Shown: positions 56,362 to 64,000 of the stretch, one piece after another | How positions within the stretch are numbered: the stretch's first letter is position 1 | Layout: each line of letters opens with the position of its first letter | The notes under the pieces: generated by a model | The model's database searches: none | What the model was told of the DNA's origin: nothing | Seen by the model: only the letters and a program-made list of their open reading frames with translations | Program-made: the position numbers and the translations under genes | DNA from: Aeromicrobium yanjiei | GTDB taxonomy: Bacteria; Actinomycetota; Actinomycetes; Propionibacteriales; Nocardioidaceae | NCBI RefSeq assembly: GCF_009649075.1 | Contig: NZ_CP045737.1 | Location: 2,480,001 to 2,544,000, forward strand | DNA: 64,000 nt | Direction of reading: 5' to 3'

Positions 56362-57035
56362 GACTGGTCATCGCCCGCTGCCAGGTCGACTACGCAGGAC
56401 GGCTCGCCGCCCACCTGCCGCTGGCCACCCGGCTCATCATGGTCAAGAACGACGGGTCGGTGCTCATCCACTCCGACGGCGGCTCCTACAAGCCGCTGAA
56501 CTGGATGAGCCCGCCGTGCACGCTCCGCGAGGGGATCTCCGACGACGGCGTCGCGGAGTGGACCGTCACGGCCGGCAAGACCGACGACACGCTGCGCATC
56601 CGCATCGAGGAGGTCCTGCACGACTCCGCATTCGACCTCGGCGTCGATCCGGGCCTGCAGAAGGACGGGGTCGAGAAGCACCTGCAGGAGCTGTTGGCCG
56701 AGCACACCTCGGCCCTGGGCGCGGGCATGAGCCTGGTCCGGCGCGAGTTCATGACGGCGATCGGCCCGGTTGACCTGCTGTGCAAGGACGCGGCCAACGC
56801 CTCGGTCGCGGTCGAGATCAAGCGCCGCGGCGACATCGACGGCGTCGAGCAGCTGACCCGCTATCTCGAGCTGATGAACCGCGATCCTGCGCTGCGTCCG
56901 GTGCGTGGCATCTTCGCAGCACAGGAGATCAAGCCGCAGGCGCGCGTGCTCGCGCACGACCGAGGCATCGAGTGCGTCGTCGTCAACTACGACGAGCTCC
57001 GCGGCATCGACGACCCCAGCCTCCGCCTGTTCTGA
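56358..57035 (+). CDS. nucS: mismatch-specific endonuclease NucS (EndoMS)
   Basis: Mismatch-cleaving endonuclease of 225 residues that replaces MutS/MutL in most actinobacteria. N-terminal DNA-binding domain ([34 protein letters not shown]) and C-terminal RecB-like nuclease with [20 protein letters not shown], giving the Asp and Glu-x-Lys catalytic residues, then [16 protein letters not shown]. The final residues SLRLF fit the C-terminal beta-clamp binding peptide known in NucS. GTG start overlapping the lipoprotein stop. Sits near the atp operon as in mycobacteria. Confidence 0.97.
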   Translation: MRLVIARCQVDYAGRLAAHLPLATRLIMVKNDGSVLIHSDGGSYKPLNWMSPPCTLREGISDDGVAEWTVTAGKTDDTLRIRIEEVLHDSAFDLGVDPGLQKDGVEKHLQELLAEHTSALGAGMSLVRREFMTAIGPVDLLCKDAANASVAVEIKRRGDIDGVEQLTRYLELMNRDPALRPVRGIFAAQEIKPQARVLAHDRGIECVVVNYDELRGIDDPSLRLF

Positions 57036-57074
57036 CCCCCGGCCCCGGCCCCGCCGGCGGCCCCGCCCCGCCCA

Positions 57075-57131
57075 GATTTGCGGACTCCTGCACGTTTCTA
57101 CGGCGTAGAAGCGTGCAGAAGCCCGCAAATC
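57075..57131. terminator. bidirectional hairpin between nucS and ferritin genes
   Basis: Arms of 21 bases (57075-57095 and 57111-57131) pair in two blocks: GATTTGCGG with CCGCAAATC and CTGCACG with CGTGCAG. Between them TTCTACG and CGTAGAA form an inner hairpin. Located between convergent genes. Confidence 0.8.
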
Positions 57132-57154
57132 GGGGTCGGGGTGGGGGTGGCTGG

Positions 57155-57679
57155 CTACGCGCCGGCGATCGGGGGCGCGGTCGGGTCGTCGCCCGCGGCC
57201 TTGTCCTCGCGGGCGATCCAGTCCTCGATGCGCTCGTAGTCGGCCTTCGAGCGGGTCACGACCGCCAGCAGGTCGCTCATCTTCGACAGCTCCTCGACCT
57301 GCTCCTTGATGAACCACTGCATGAACTGGTCCGAGGCGTAGTCGTGGTTCTCCCGCGCGATACGGGTCAGGTCGTTGATCTGCGCCGTCACGCGCTTCTC
57401 CTGCTCCAGCGCCGCGGCGACCGGCTCGACGACGTCGCTGAAGTCGATGCGCGGTGCGGGCAGGGCCGGGATGACCGGGACGTGGTCGGCGTCCAGGAGG
57501 TACTGGACCATCATCATCGCGTGGTCCCGCTCCTCGCGGGCCTGCTGATAGAACAGCGCCGCCATCTGGGGCATCGTGAGCGCGTCGTAGTAGGTCGCGA
57601 TCGCGACGTACTGCTGGTGCGCCGCGAACTCGTGGCCGATCTGCTCGTTGAGCCGCTCGACGAATGCTGGTGCTGCCAT
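57155..57679 (-). CDS. ferritin (BfrB type)
   Basis: Iron-storage ferritin of 174 residues forming a 24-mer shell. Ferroxidase ligands are seen in NEQIGHEFAAHQQYVAIATY, REERDHAMMMVQYLLDAD (E-x6-Y and ExxH), LEQEKRVTAQINDL and WFIKEQVEELSKMSD. No haem-binding Met of bacterioferritin is evident. ATG 57679 is chosen because GGAGG stands about 10 bases ahead; ATG 57688 would be too close. A good IdeR/DtxR box 27 bases upstream suggests iron-dependent activation, as known for mycobacterial bfrB. Confidence 0.94.
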   Translation of the reverse strand: MAAPAFVERLNEQIGHEFAAHQQYVAIATYYDALTMPQMAALFYQQAREERDHAMMMVQYLLDADHVPVIPALPAPRIDFSDVVEPVAAALEQEKRVTAQINDLTRIARENHDYASDQFMQWFIKEQVEELSKMSDLLAVVTRSKADYERIEDWIAREDKAAGDDPTAPPIAGA

Positions 57680-57705
57680 GTGTCCCATGCCTCCATTGTC
57701 ATGCG

Positions 57706-57724
57706 TAAGGCAAGCCTCACCTCA
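57706..57724. promoter_or_regulatory. IdeR/DtxR iron box
   Basis: TAAGGCAAGCCTCACCTCA fits the 19-bp iron box TWAGGTWAGSCTWACCTWA at 16 of 19 positions. It lies between the ferritin gene (minus) and a small Cys-rich gene (plus). In mycobacteria IdeR activates ferritin genes and represses uptake genes. Confidence 0.8.
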
Positions 57725-57743
57725 CGCTGGTACCGTGTGCGTC

Positions 57744-57908
57744 GTGCCCAAGTCGCCGAAGAAGAAGTGCTGCAGCGACAAGCCTGCCTGCAAGCGCTGC
57801 CCTCTTCGGATGCTCAAGGAAGGCACGCTGCCCGAGGGCTACACCGTCAAGAAGCGCAAGCTGGTCAAGGTCAAGAAGGACAAGACCAGGGCCGACGTCG
57901 CTGCCTGA
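57744..57908 (+). CDS. small lysine-rich protein with four cysteines
   Basis: Protein of 54 residues starting VPKSPKKKCCSDKPACKRCP, with cysteines at positions 9, 10, 16 and 19 (C-C-x5-C-x2-C), then KEGTLPEGYTVKKRKLVKVK and a basic tail. The cysteines could hold zinc or a metal cluster; the rest could bind nucleic acid. GTG 57744 starts 20 bases from the iron box, so this gene may be iron-regulated too. Similar small proteins occur in many actinobacteria as hypothetical proteins. Function unknown. Confidence 0.7.
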   Translation: MPKSPKKKCCSDKPACKRCPLRMLKEGTLPEGYTVKKRKLVKVKKDKTRADVAA

Positions 57909-57982
57909 CGACGCGAGCCTAGGACACCGTCCGCCCCGCTCGCCACGTAGGAATGGCTAGCCTCAGCCCGCCCCCCGGGTCC

Positions 57983-58073
57983 CAGGTTTCCCAGGAGAAC
58001 CCCGGAATCCTGCACCTCTCCCCTGTCGTACGCGGGGTGAGGTGACGGGAACCGGGGTTCTCTTGGGAAACTG
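57983..58073. terminator. long hairpin between convergent genes
   Basis: CAGGTTTCCCAGGAGAACCC plus CGG (57983-58005) pairs with 58052-58073 with one bulge and one mismatch; inside, CACCTC and GAGGTG pair again. It lies between the small Cys-rich gene and meaA, which converge here, and fills most of the 192-bp gap. Confidence 0.8.
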
Positions 58074-58100
58074 CGGCCGGCCGGCGGGCCGGGGCGGGGG

Positions 58101-60089
58101 TCAGGCGAGGCCGCGGGCCTTGCGGATCTCGTCGACGATCCGGTCCATGATCGACGTCATGCCGAAGTCCTTGGGCGTGAACACCGCAGCGACCCCGGCG
58201 GCCTCCATGCGACGACCGTCCGAGTCCGGGATGATGCCGCCGACGATCAGCGGTACGTCGTCGAGACCGGCCGCGGCCATCTCCTTCTGCACCTCGGGCA
58301 CCAGCTCCATGTGGGAGCCGGACAGGATCGAGAGACCGACCGCGTGCACGTCCTCGGCCACTGCCGCGGCGACGATCTGCGCGGGGGTGAGCCGGATGCC
58401 CTGGTAGACGACCTCGAAGCCGGCGTCACGGGCCCGGACGGCGATCTGCTCGGCGCCGTTGGAGTGCCCGTCCAGACCGGGCTTGCCGACGAGGAAGCGC
58501 AGGCGCGTGCCCAGCTGCTCGCCCGTCTCGCGGACGCGCTCGCGCACCGCCGTCAGCTCGGCGCCGGCCTCGGCGACGCTGGCGACGCCGCTCACGCCCG
58601 TGGGCGCGCGGTACTCGCCGAACACCTCGCGCAGCGCACCTGCCCACTCGCCCACCGTCGCGCCCGCGCGTACGGCCTCGAGGGTCGCCGCCATCAGGTT
58701 GGCGTCGGTCTTCGCCTCACGCTGGAGGCGGTGCAGTGCCTCGTCGACTGCCGCCTGGTCGCGCTGCGAGCGCCACGCCTGGACGTCGGCGACGGCATTG
58801 GCCTCGGCCTGCGGATCGGCGGTCATGATCGCGGTGTCCAGATCCGCCGTCAGCGGCGACGGCTCGGTCTCGACGTAGGAGTTGACCCCCACGACCTTCA
58901 TCTCACCGGCCTCGATCTTGGCCCGGCGCTCCGAGTGCGATCCCACGAGCGCCTGCTTCATGTAGCCGGACTCGACCGCCGCGACGGCGCCGCCCATGGC
59001 CTGGACGCGGTCGATCTCGGCCTTGGCGCCCTCCACGAGCTCGGCGACCTTGGCCTCGACCACGACCGACCCCTCGAAGATGTCGTCGTACTCCAGCAGA
59101 TCGGACTCGAACGCGAGCACCTGCTGCAGACGCAGCGACCACTGCTGGTCCCACGGCCGGGGCAGCCCCAGCGCCTCGTTCCACGCGGGCAGCTGCACGG
59201 CCCGGGCGCGGGCGTCCTTGCTCAGCGTCACGCCCAGCATCTCCAGAACAATCCTCTGGACGTTGTTCTCCGGCTGCGCCTCGGTCAGGCCCAGCGAGTT
59301 GACCTGCACGCCGTAGCGGAAGCGTCGCATCTTGGGATCCTGGACGCCGTAGCGCTCGCGGGTGATCTCGTCCCACAGCCGCCCGAAGGCGCGCATCTTG
59401 CACATCTCCTCGACGAACCGGACACCGGCGTTGACGAAGAACGAGATGCGCCCGACGACCTTCTCGAACTCCTCCTGCGGCACCTGGCCTGAGTCGCGTA
59501 CGGAGTCCAGCACCGCGATCGCGGTCGTGAGGGCGTACGCGAGCTCCTGCGTGGGCGTCGCACCGGCCTCCTGCAGGTGATAGCTGCAGATGTTGAGCGG
59601 GTTCCACTTGGGGATCGTCGTGACCGTGTACGCGATCATGTCCGTCGTCAGCCGCAGCGACGGCGCGGGCCCGAAGACGTACGTGCCTCGGGACAGGTAC
59701 TCCTTGATGATGTCGTTCTGGGTCGTGCCCTGCAGCTGCGACGGATCGACGCCCTGCTCCTCGGCCGCGACCTGGTACATCGCGAGCAGCCACATCGCGG
59801 TGGCGTTGATCGTCATCGAGGTGTTCATCGTCTCGAGCGGGATGTCCTGGAACAGCCGGCGCATCGCCCCGAGGTGCGGGATCGGGACGCCGACCTTGCC
59901 GACCTCTCCCCTGCTGAGCTCGTGGTCCGGGTCGTAGCCGGTCTGGGTGGGCAGGTCGAACGCCACCGACAGCCCGGTCTGGCCCTTGGCCAGATTGCGT
60001 CGGTACAGCGCGTTCGACTCCGCCGCCGAGCTGTGGCCGGCGTACGTGCGCATCACCCAGGGCTTGTCGGGCGCAGTCTTGTCAGGCAT
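58101..60089 (-). CDS. meaA: ethylmalonyl-CoA mutase (MeaA/Ecm)
   Basis: Adenosylcobalamin-dependent mutase of 662 residues that turns (2R)-ethylmalonyl-CoA into methylsuccinyl-CoA. The N-terminal barrel reads MRTYAGHSSAAESNALYRRN and AFDLPTQTGYDPDHELSRGE, the Ecm form rather than that of methylmalonyl-CoA mutase, and the chain is about 70 residues shorter than MCM large subunits. The B12-binding motif DGHSNG (Asp540, His542, Gly545) and LSGSHMEL lie in the C-terminal domain. It diverges from the adenosyltransferase gene with a GCTAC-N6-GTAGC repeat between them. Works with Ccr, epimerase and MeaB of this window. Confidence 0.94.
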   Translation of the reverse strand: MPDKTAPDKPWVMRTYAGHSSAAESNALYRRNLAKGQTGLSVAFDLPTQTGYDPDHELSRGEVGKVGVPIPHLGAMRRLFQDIPLETMNTSMTINATAMWLLAMYQVAAEEQGVDPSQLQGTTQNDIIKEYLSRGTYVFGPAPSLRLTTDMIAYTVTTIPKWNPLNICSYHLQEAGATPTQELAYALTTAIAVLDSVRDSGQVPQEEFEKVVGRISFFVNAGVRFVEEMCKMRAFGRLWDEITRERYGVQDPKMRRFRYGVQVNSLGLTEAQPENNVQRIVLEMLGVTLSKDARARAVQLPAWNEALGLPRPWDQQWSLRLQQVLAFESDLLEYDDIFEGSVVVEAKVAELVEGAKAEIDRVQAMGGAVAAVESGYMKQALVGSHSERRAKIEAGEMKVVGVNSYVETEPSPLTADLDTAIMTADPQAEANAVADVQAWRSQRDQAAVDEALHRLQREAKTDANLMAATLEAVRAGATVGEWAGALREVFGEYRAPTGVSGVASVAEAGAELTAVRERVRETGEQLGTRLRFLVGKPGLDGHSNGAEQIAVRARDAGFEVVYQGIRLTPAQIVAAAVAEDVHAVGLSILSGSHMELVPEVQKEMAAAGLDDVPLIVGGIIPDSDGRRMEAAGVAAVFTPKDFGMTSIMDRIVDEIRKARGLA

Positions 60090-60098
60090 GGGGGTCAG

Positions 60099-60114
60099 GC
60101 TACCGCCCGGTAGC
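60099..60114. promoter_or_regulatory. candidate acyl-CoA regulon operator between meaA and adenosyltransferase
   Basis: GCTAC-CGCCCG-GTAGC, a perfect inverted repeat of the GYTAC-N6-GTARC form. On the meaA side the reverse strand gives TAGCCT, a possible -10 close to the ATG, implying a very short leader. The adenosyltransferase start is 67 bases away on the other side. Confidence 0.45.
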
Positions 60115-60180
60115 TGCGGGGGTCACGAGTTCGATGGGGCGTCATGGCTCACACCCCGTGGACGTCCTAGTATCGCGAGC

Positions 60181-60753
60181 ATGGTCAACCTGACACGGAT
60201 ATACACGCGTACCGGCGACGACGGCACGACGAACCTCGGCGACATGAGCAAGACCAGCAAGCTGGACCTGCGCCTGGCCGCCTACGCGGACGTCGACGAG
60301 GCGAATGCGCAGATCGGCTTCGCGATCGCCGTCGGCGGTCTCGACGAGGACGTCGTCGCAGTGCTGACGCACATCCAGAACGATCTGTTCGACGTCGGCG
60401 CCGACCTGTCGTGCCCGGTCGTGGAGAACCCCGAGTACCCGCCCCTGCGCGTCGAGGCGGACTACGTCGACCGCCTCGAGGCCTGGTGCGACCACTACAA
60501 CGAGCAGGTGCCCAAGCTGCGCTCGTTCATCCTGCGAGGCGGCACCCCCGCCGCGGCGGCCGTGCACATCGCGTGCACCGTAACGCGGAGGGCCGAGCGC
60601 TCGGCCTGGGCAGCGATCGCGGAGCACGGGGACACCATGAACGCGCTGACCGCCAAGTACCTCAACCGCCTCAGCGACCTGCTGTTCATCCTCGGTCGCT
60701 ACGCCAACCGGGAGACGGGCGACGTGCTCTGGGTCCCGGGCGGCGAGCGCTGA
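60181..60753 (+). CDS. cob(I)alamin adenosyltransferase, PduO type
   Basis: Enzyme of 190 residues that makes adenosylcobalamin from ATP and cob(I)alamin. It shows TRIYTRTGDDGTTNLGDMSK at the N-terminus (ATP-binding), AAYADVDEANAQIGFAIA and RRAERSAWAAIAEHGD with LNRLSDLLFILGRYAN, all hallmarks of PduO-type ATRs. It supplies cofactor for MeaA, encoded divergently. TAGTAT lies 7-12 bases before the ATG, so translation may be leaderless. M. tuberculosis has a homologue (Rv1314c) near its atp operon. Confidence 0.96.
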   Translation: MVNLTRIYTRTGDDGTTNLGDMSKTSKLDLRLAAYADVDEANAQIGFAIAVGGLDEDVVAVLTHIQNDLFDVGADLSCPVVENPEYPPLRVEADYVDRLEAWCDHYNEQVPKLRSFILRGGTPAAAAVHIACTVTRRAERSAWAAIAEHGDTMNALTAKYLNRLSDLLFILGRYANRETGDVLWVPGGER

Positions 60754-60782
60754 CCGAGCAGACAAACCGCGCAAACGCCGAC

Positions 60783-60816
60783 GCGCGGCTCACCGGCATC
60801 ATGCCGGGAGCCGCGC
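60783..60816. terminator. bidirectional terminator
   Basis: GCGCGGCTC pairs with GAGCCGCGC and CCGGCAT with ATGCCGG in one hairpin, lying between the convergent adenosyltransferase and IDWD-protein genes. Confidence 0.8.
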
Positions 60817-60838
60817 GCGGGTGTGGTGCGGTGTGGGA

Positions 60839-61090
60839 TCAGTCCCAATCGATGCGCTGGGTGGAGTAGCCACCACCGCTGCCGGCCGCGGGGGCCGGGG
60901 CGTCCCAGTCGATGGCCTTGCCCGGGGCGTCCCAGTCGATGACGCGAGGGGTGGAGATCTTGGGAGCGAATCCCTTGACCTTGACGACCGACTTCTCCGA
61001 CGGAGCAGCTGCGGAGGCGCCGGTGGCCGGGCCGAGGCCGATCACGGCGATGGCTGATACGGATGCGGCAACAACGAGACGCTTGAACAC
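60839..61090 (-). CDS. small secreted protein with three IDWD motifs
   Basis: Exported protein of 83 residues, not recognised. A signal peptide (FKRLVVAASVSAIAVIGLG, likely cut after ASA) is followed by APSEKSVVKVKGFAPKISTP and a C-terminal region carrying VIDWDAPGKAIDWDAP and, at the very end, QRIDWD. The three Ile-Asp-Trp-Asp units and the fact that the protein ends on one are unusual. GTG 61090 has AAGGTG four bases ahead. Could be a wall-associated ligand, a peptide precursor or a metal-binding peptide; nothing decides between these. No modifying enzyme gene is adjacent. Confidence 0.75.
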   Translation of the reverse strand: MFKRLVVAASVSAIAVIGLGPATGASAAAPSEKSVVKVKGFAPKISTPRVIDWDAPGKAIDWDAPAPAAGSGGGYSTQRIDWD

Positions 61091-61209
61091 AGGGCACCTT
61101 CTTGTTCCAAAGGGACTCGCCCCGAACTCGGGTCGAGAAGAACTGTCTTGATTCTCCCCCGCAAATCCGGCGCCCGTCAACCACAACGCAGGAATCGTAC
61201 AGGTGTACA

Positions 61210-61228
61210 GAGTCCCCCGCGGGGGCTC
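61210..61228 (-). terminator. GC-rich hairpin downstream of the DUF2550 gene
   Basis: GAGTCCCCCG and CGGGGGCTC pair around the centre, overlapping the stop codon of the gene ending at 61227. It may terminate the atp operon transcript. Confidence 0.55.
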
Positions 61229-61673
61229 AGAGCACCTTGTTGACCCGCTGACCCGGAGGCGACGACTCCAGCCAGGACAGCAGGCCGGTGAGCGCATGCG
61301 GGCTCATGGCCAGCTGCCGCACACCGGACGCATTCTCCGTGCTGACGATCAGGTGGCCGGCCTGCACCGCGTGCACCTCGCTGCCGACCGGGTCACGACG
61401 ACCGTCGATCCGGACGTCGCCCCGCGTGAAGCGGTAGCGCGGGCGCATCGACACCGAGAACGTCCGGAACCATTCGAGCTCCGTGTCGCGGTAGACCGCG
61501 AGCCCCAGCATCCAGCCCTTCGCCGGCACCGACGCGCTCCGGTTGACGCTCATGTCGAACGTCCCTCCGGACCGCGCCAGCAGCCGACGTCGGAACAACA
61601 GCCAGATGACCAGCAGGACGACCGCAGCCACCACGAACGCGAGGGCATCGACCATCCACCACCACAGGGGCAC
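61227..61673 (-). CDS. DUF2550 family membrane protein
   Basis: Protein of 148 residues with one N-terminal membrane helix (WWWMVDALAFVVAAVVLLVI) and a cytoplasmic domain with RRRLLARSGGTFDMSVNRSA, AKGWMLGLAVYRDTELEWFR and SMRPRYRFTRGDVRIDGRRD, the DUF2550 pattern. Found directly after atpC in many actinobacteria (Rv1312 in M. tuberculosis). GTG start with AGGAGGGAG six bases ahead. Function unknown, but the fixed position suggests coexpression with ATP synthase. Confidence 0.92.
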   Translation of the reverse strand: MPLWWWMVDALAFVVAAVVLLVIWLLFRRRLLARSGGTFDMSVNRSASVPAKGWMLGLAVYRDTELEWFRTFSVSMRPRYRFTRGDVRIDGRRDPVGSEVHAVQAGHLIVSTENASGVRQLAMSPHALTGLLSWLESSPPGQRVNKVL

Positions 61674-61694
61674 GGCGATCTCCCTCCTAGAGCG

Positions 61695-62089
61695 TCAGGA
61701 CGCCTTGTCGACGAGGCGCAGCTTGGCCTCCGCGCGCAGGACGGCATCAGCGTCCTCCGCAGCGGTCGCTGCCTCCAGCTCGGACTTGACCGCAGCCGCG
61801 TCGATCTCCGAGGCGAGGAACGCATCCTCGCTCAGGATCGACACGTGGTCGTCCGCCACCGACAAGAATCCCTCGCCGACCGCGGCCCTGACGACGTCCT
61901 CACCCTCGAGAGGGTGGATCTCGACGACACCGGGGACGAGCACCGACAGGAGCGGCGCGTGGCCCGCCAGCACGCCGAGGTCACCCTCGACGGTGCGGGC
62001 GATGACCTCGCGCGCCTGACCCGACCACACGACGCGGTCGGCAGCCACCAGCTCGATCTGCAGCGAGGACGTTGAATCGTTCGCGGCCA

Positions 62090-62090
<1 letters not shown>
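61695..62090 (-). CDS. atpC: ATP synthase F1 subunit epsilon
   Basis: Regulatory subunit of 131 residues at the base of the central stalk. N-terminal beta sandwich LQIELVAADRVVWSGQAREV, then TVEGDLGVLAGHAPLLSVLV and a C-terminal helical hairpin (EIDAAAVKSELEAATAAEDA, ending LRLVDKAS). The ATG at 62090 shares one base with the atpD stop (TGATG), so the genes are translationally coupled. The usual order gamma-beta-epsilon is kept. Confidence 0.97.

Positions 62091-64000
<1,910 letters not shown>

Noticed and set aside
58101..60089. Methylmalonyl-CoA mutase large subunit
   Set aside because: Length and the AFDLPTQTGYDPD and RTYAGHS segments match ethylmalonyl-CoA mutase, and ccr is nearby.
61190..61210. 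GTACAGGTGTAC as an operator of the IDWD gene
   Set aside because: Near-palindromic but short, single occurrence, and also just past the DUF2550 stop; too little support.

Overview
This is about 64 kb of very GC-rich chromosome from an actinobacterium, most likely of the order Propionibacteriales (a Nocardioides- or Aeromicrobium-like member of Nocardioidaceae; this taxon call is an inference). Supporting signs are the mismatch endonuclease NucS, a complete GlgE alpha-glucan operon, the three-gene ImuA'-ImuB-DnaE2 mutasome with an actinobacterial LexA box, an IdeR/DtxR iron box, frequent GTG starts and ATGA/GTGA gene overlaps. From memory, the right-hand part (atpG-atpD-atpC, DUF2550, cobalamin adenosyltransferase, nucS, epimerase, thiolase, YbbN, then glgB/glgE) follows the gene order of Mycobacterium tuberculosis around Rv1309-Rv1328. 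No tRNA, rRNA, CRISPR array, insertion sequence or prophage was seen.

Layout. 1-1190: end of a NarL-type two-component pair. 1203-1889: PH-domain membrane protein. 1942-7600: SOS mutagenesis cassette imuA-imuB-dnaE2. 7672-13062: peptide-type ABC importer. 13297-15039: electron transfer flavoprotein etfBA. 15236-17195: a coiled-coil membrane protein that appears split by a +1 frameshift at a C7/A7 site. 17475-21169: a GT4 - methyltransferase - toroid hydrolase - methyltransferase operon that fits the mycobacterial methylmannose polysaccharide (MMP) cluster. 21317-41104: a 20-kb alpha-glucan/trehalose island holding glgE-treS-mak-glgB, a glgX with a small hydrolase, and malQ-treX-treY-treZ. 41205-47771: mixed housekeeping and unknown membrane/lipoprotein genes. 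47820-60753: short-chain acyl-CoA metabolism (meaB, thiolase, epimerase, crotonyl-CoA carboxylase/reductase, a frameshifted 3-hydroxyacyl-CoA dehydrogenase, ethylmalonyl-CoA mutase, cobalamin adenosyltransferase) interleaved with nucS, ferritin and small genes. 60839-64000: a small secreted IDWD-repeat protein, DUF2550 and the end of the F1 ATP synthase operon.

How the genes work together. The glucan island can turn trehalose into maltose, maltose 1-phosphate and branched glucan (TreS, Mak, GlgE, GlgB) and can turn glucan back into trehalose (TreX, TreY, TreZ), with MalQ recycling short oligomers. The acyl-CoA genes make most of an ethylmalonyl-CoA pathway: thiolase, (broken) dehydrogenase, Ccr, epimerase, B12-dependent mutase, with MeaB and the adenosyltransferase serving the B12 cofactor and ETF taking electrons from acyl-CoA dehydrogenases. 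Four promoters of this set carry a similar inverted repeat close to GTTAC-N6-GTAAC. The putative MMP cluster fits the same theme, because MMPs bind acyl-CoAs.

The most noteworthy items are the putative MMP cluster outside mycobacteria, the shared inverted repeat in acyl-CoA promoters, two frameshifted genes, an 86-bp repeat in two copies, and intergenic palindromes built from about 21-nt units.
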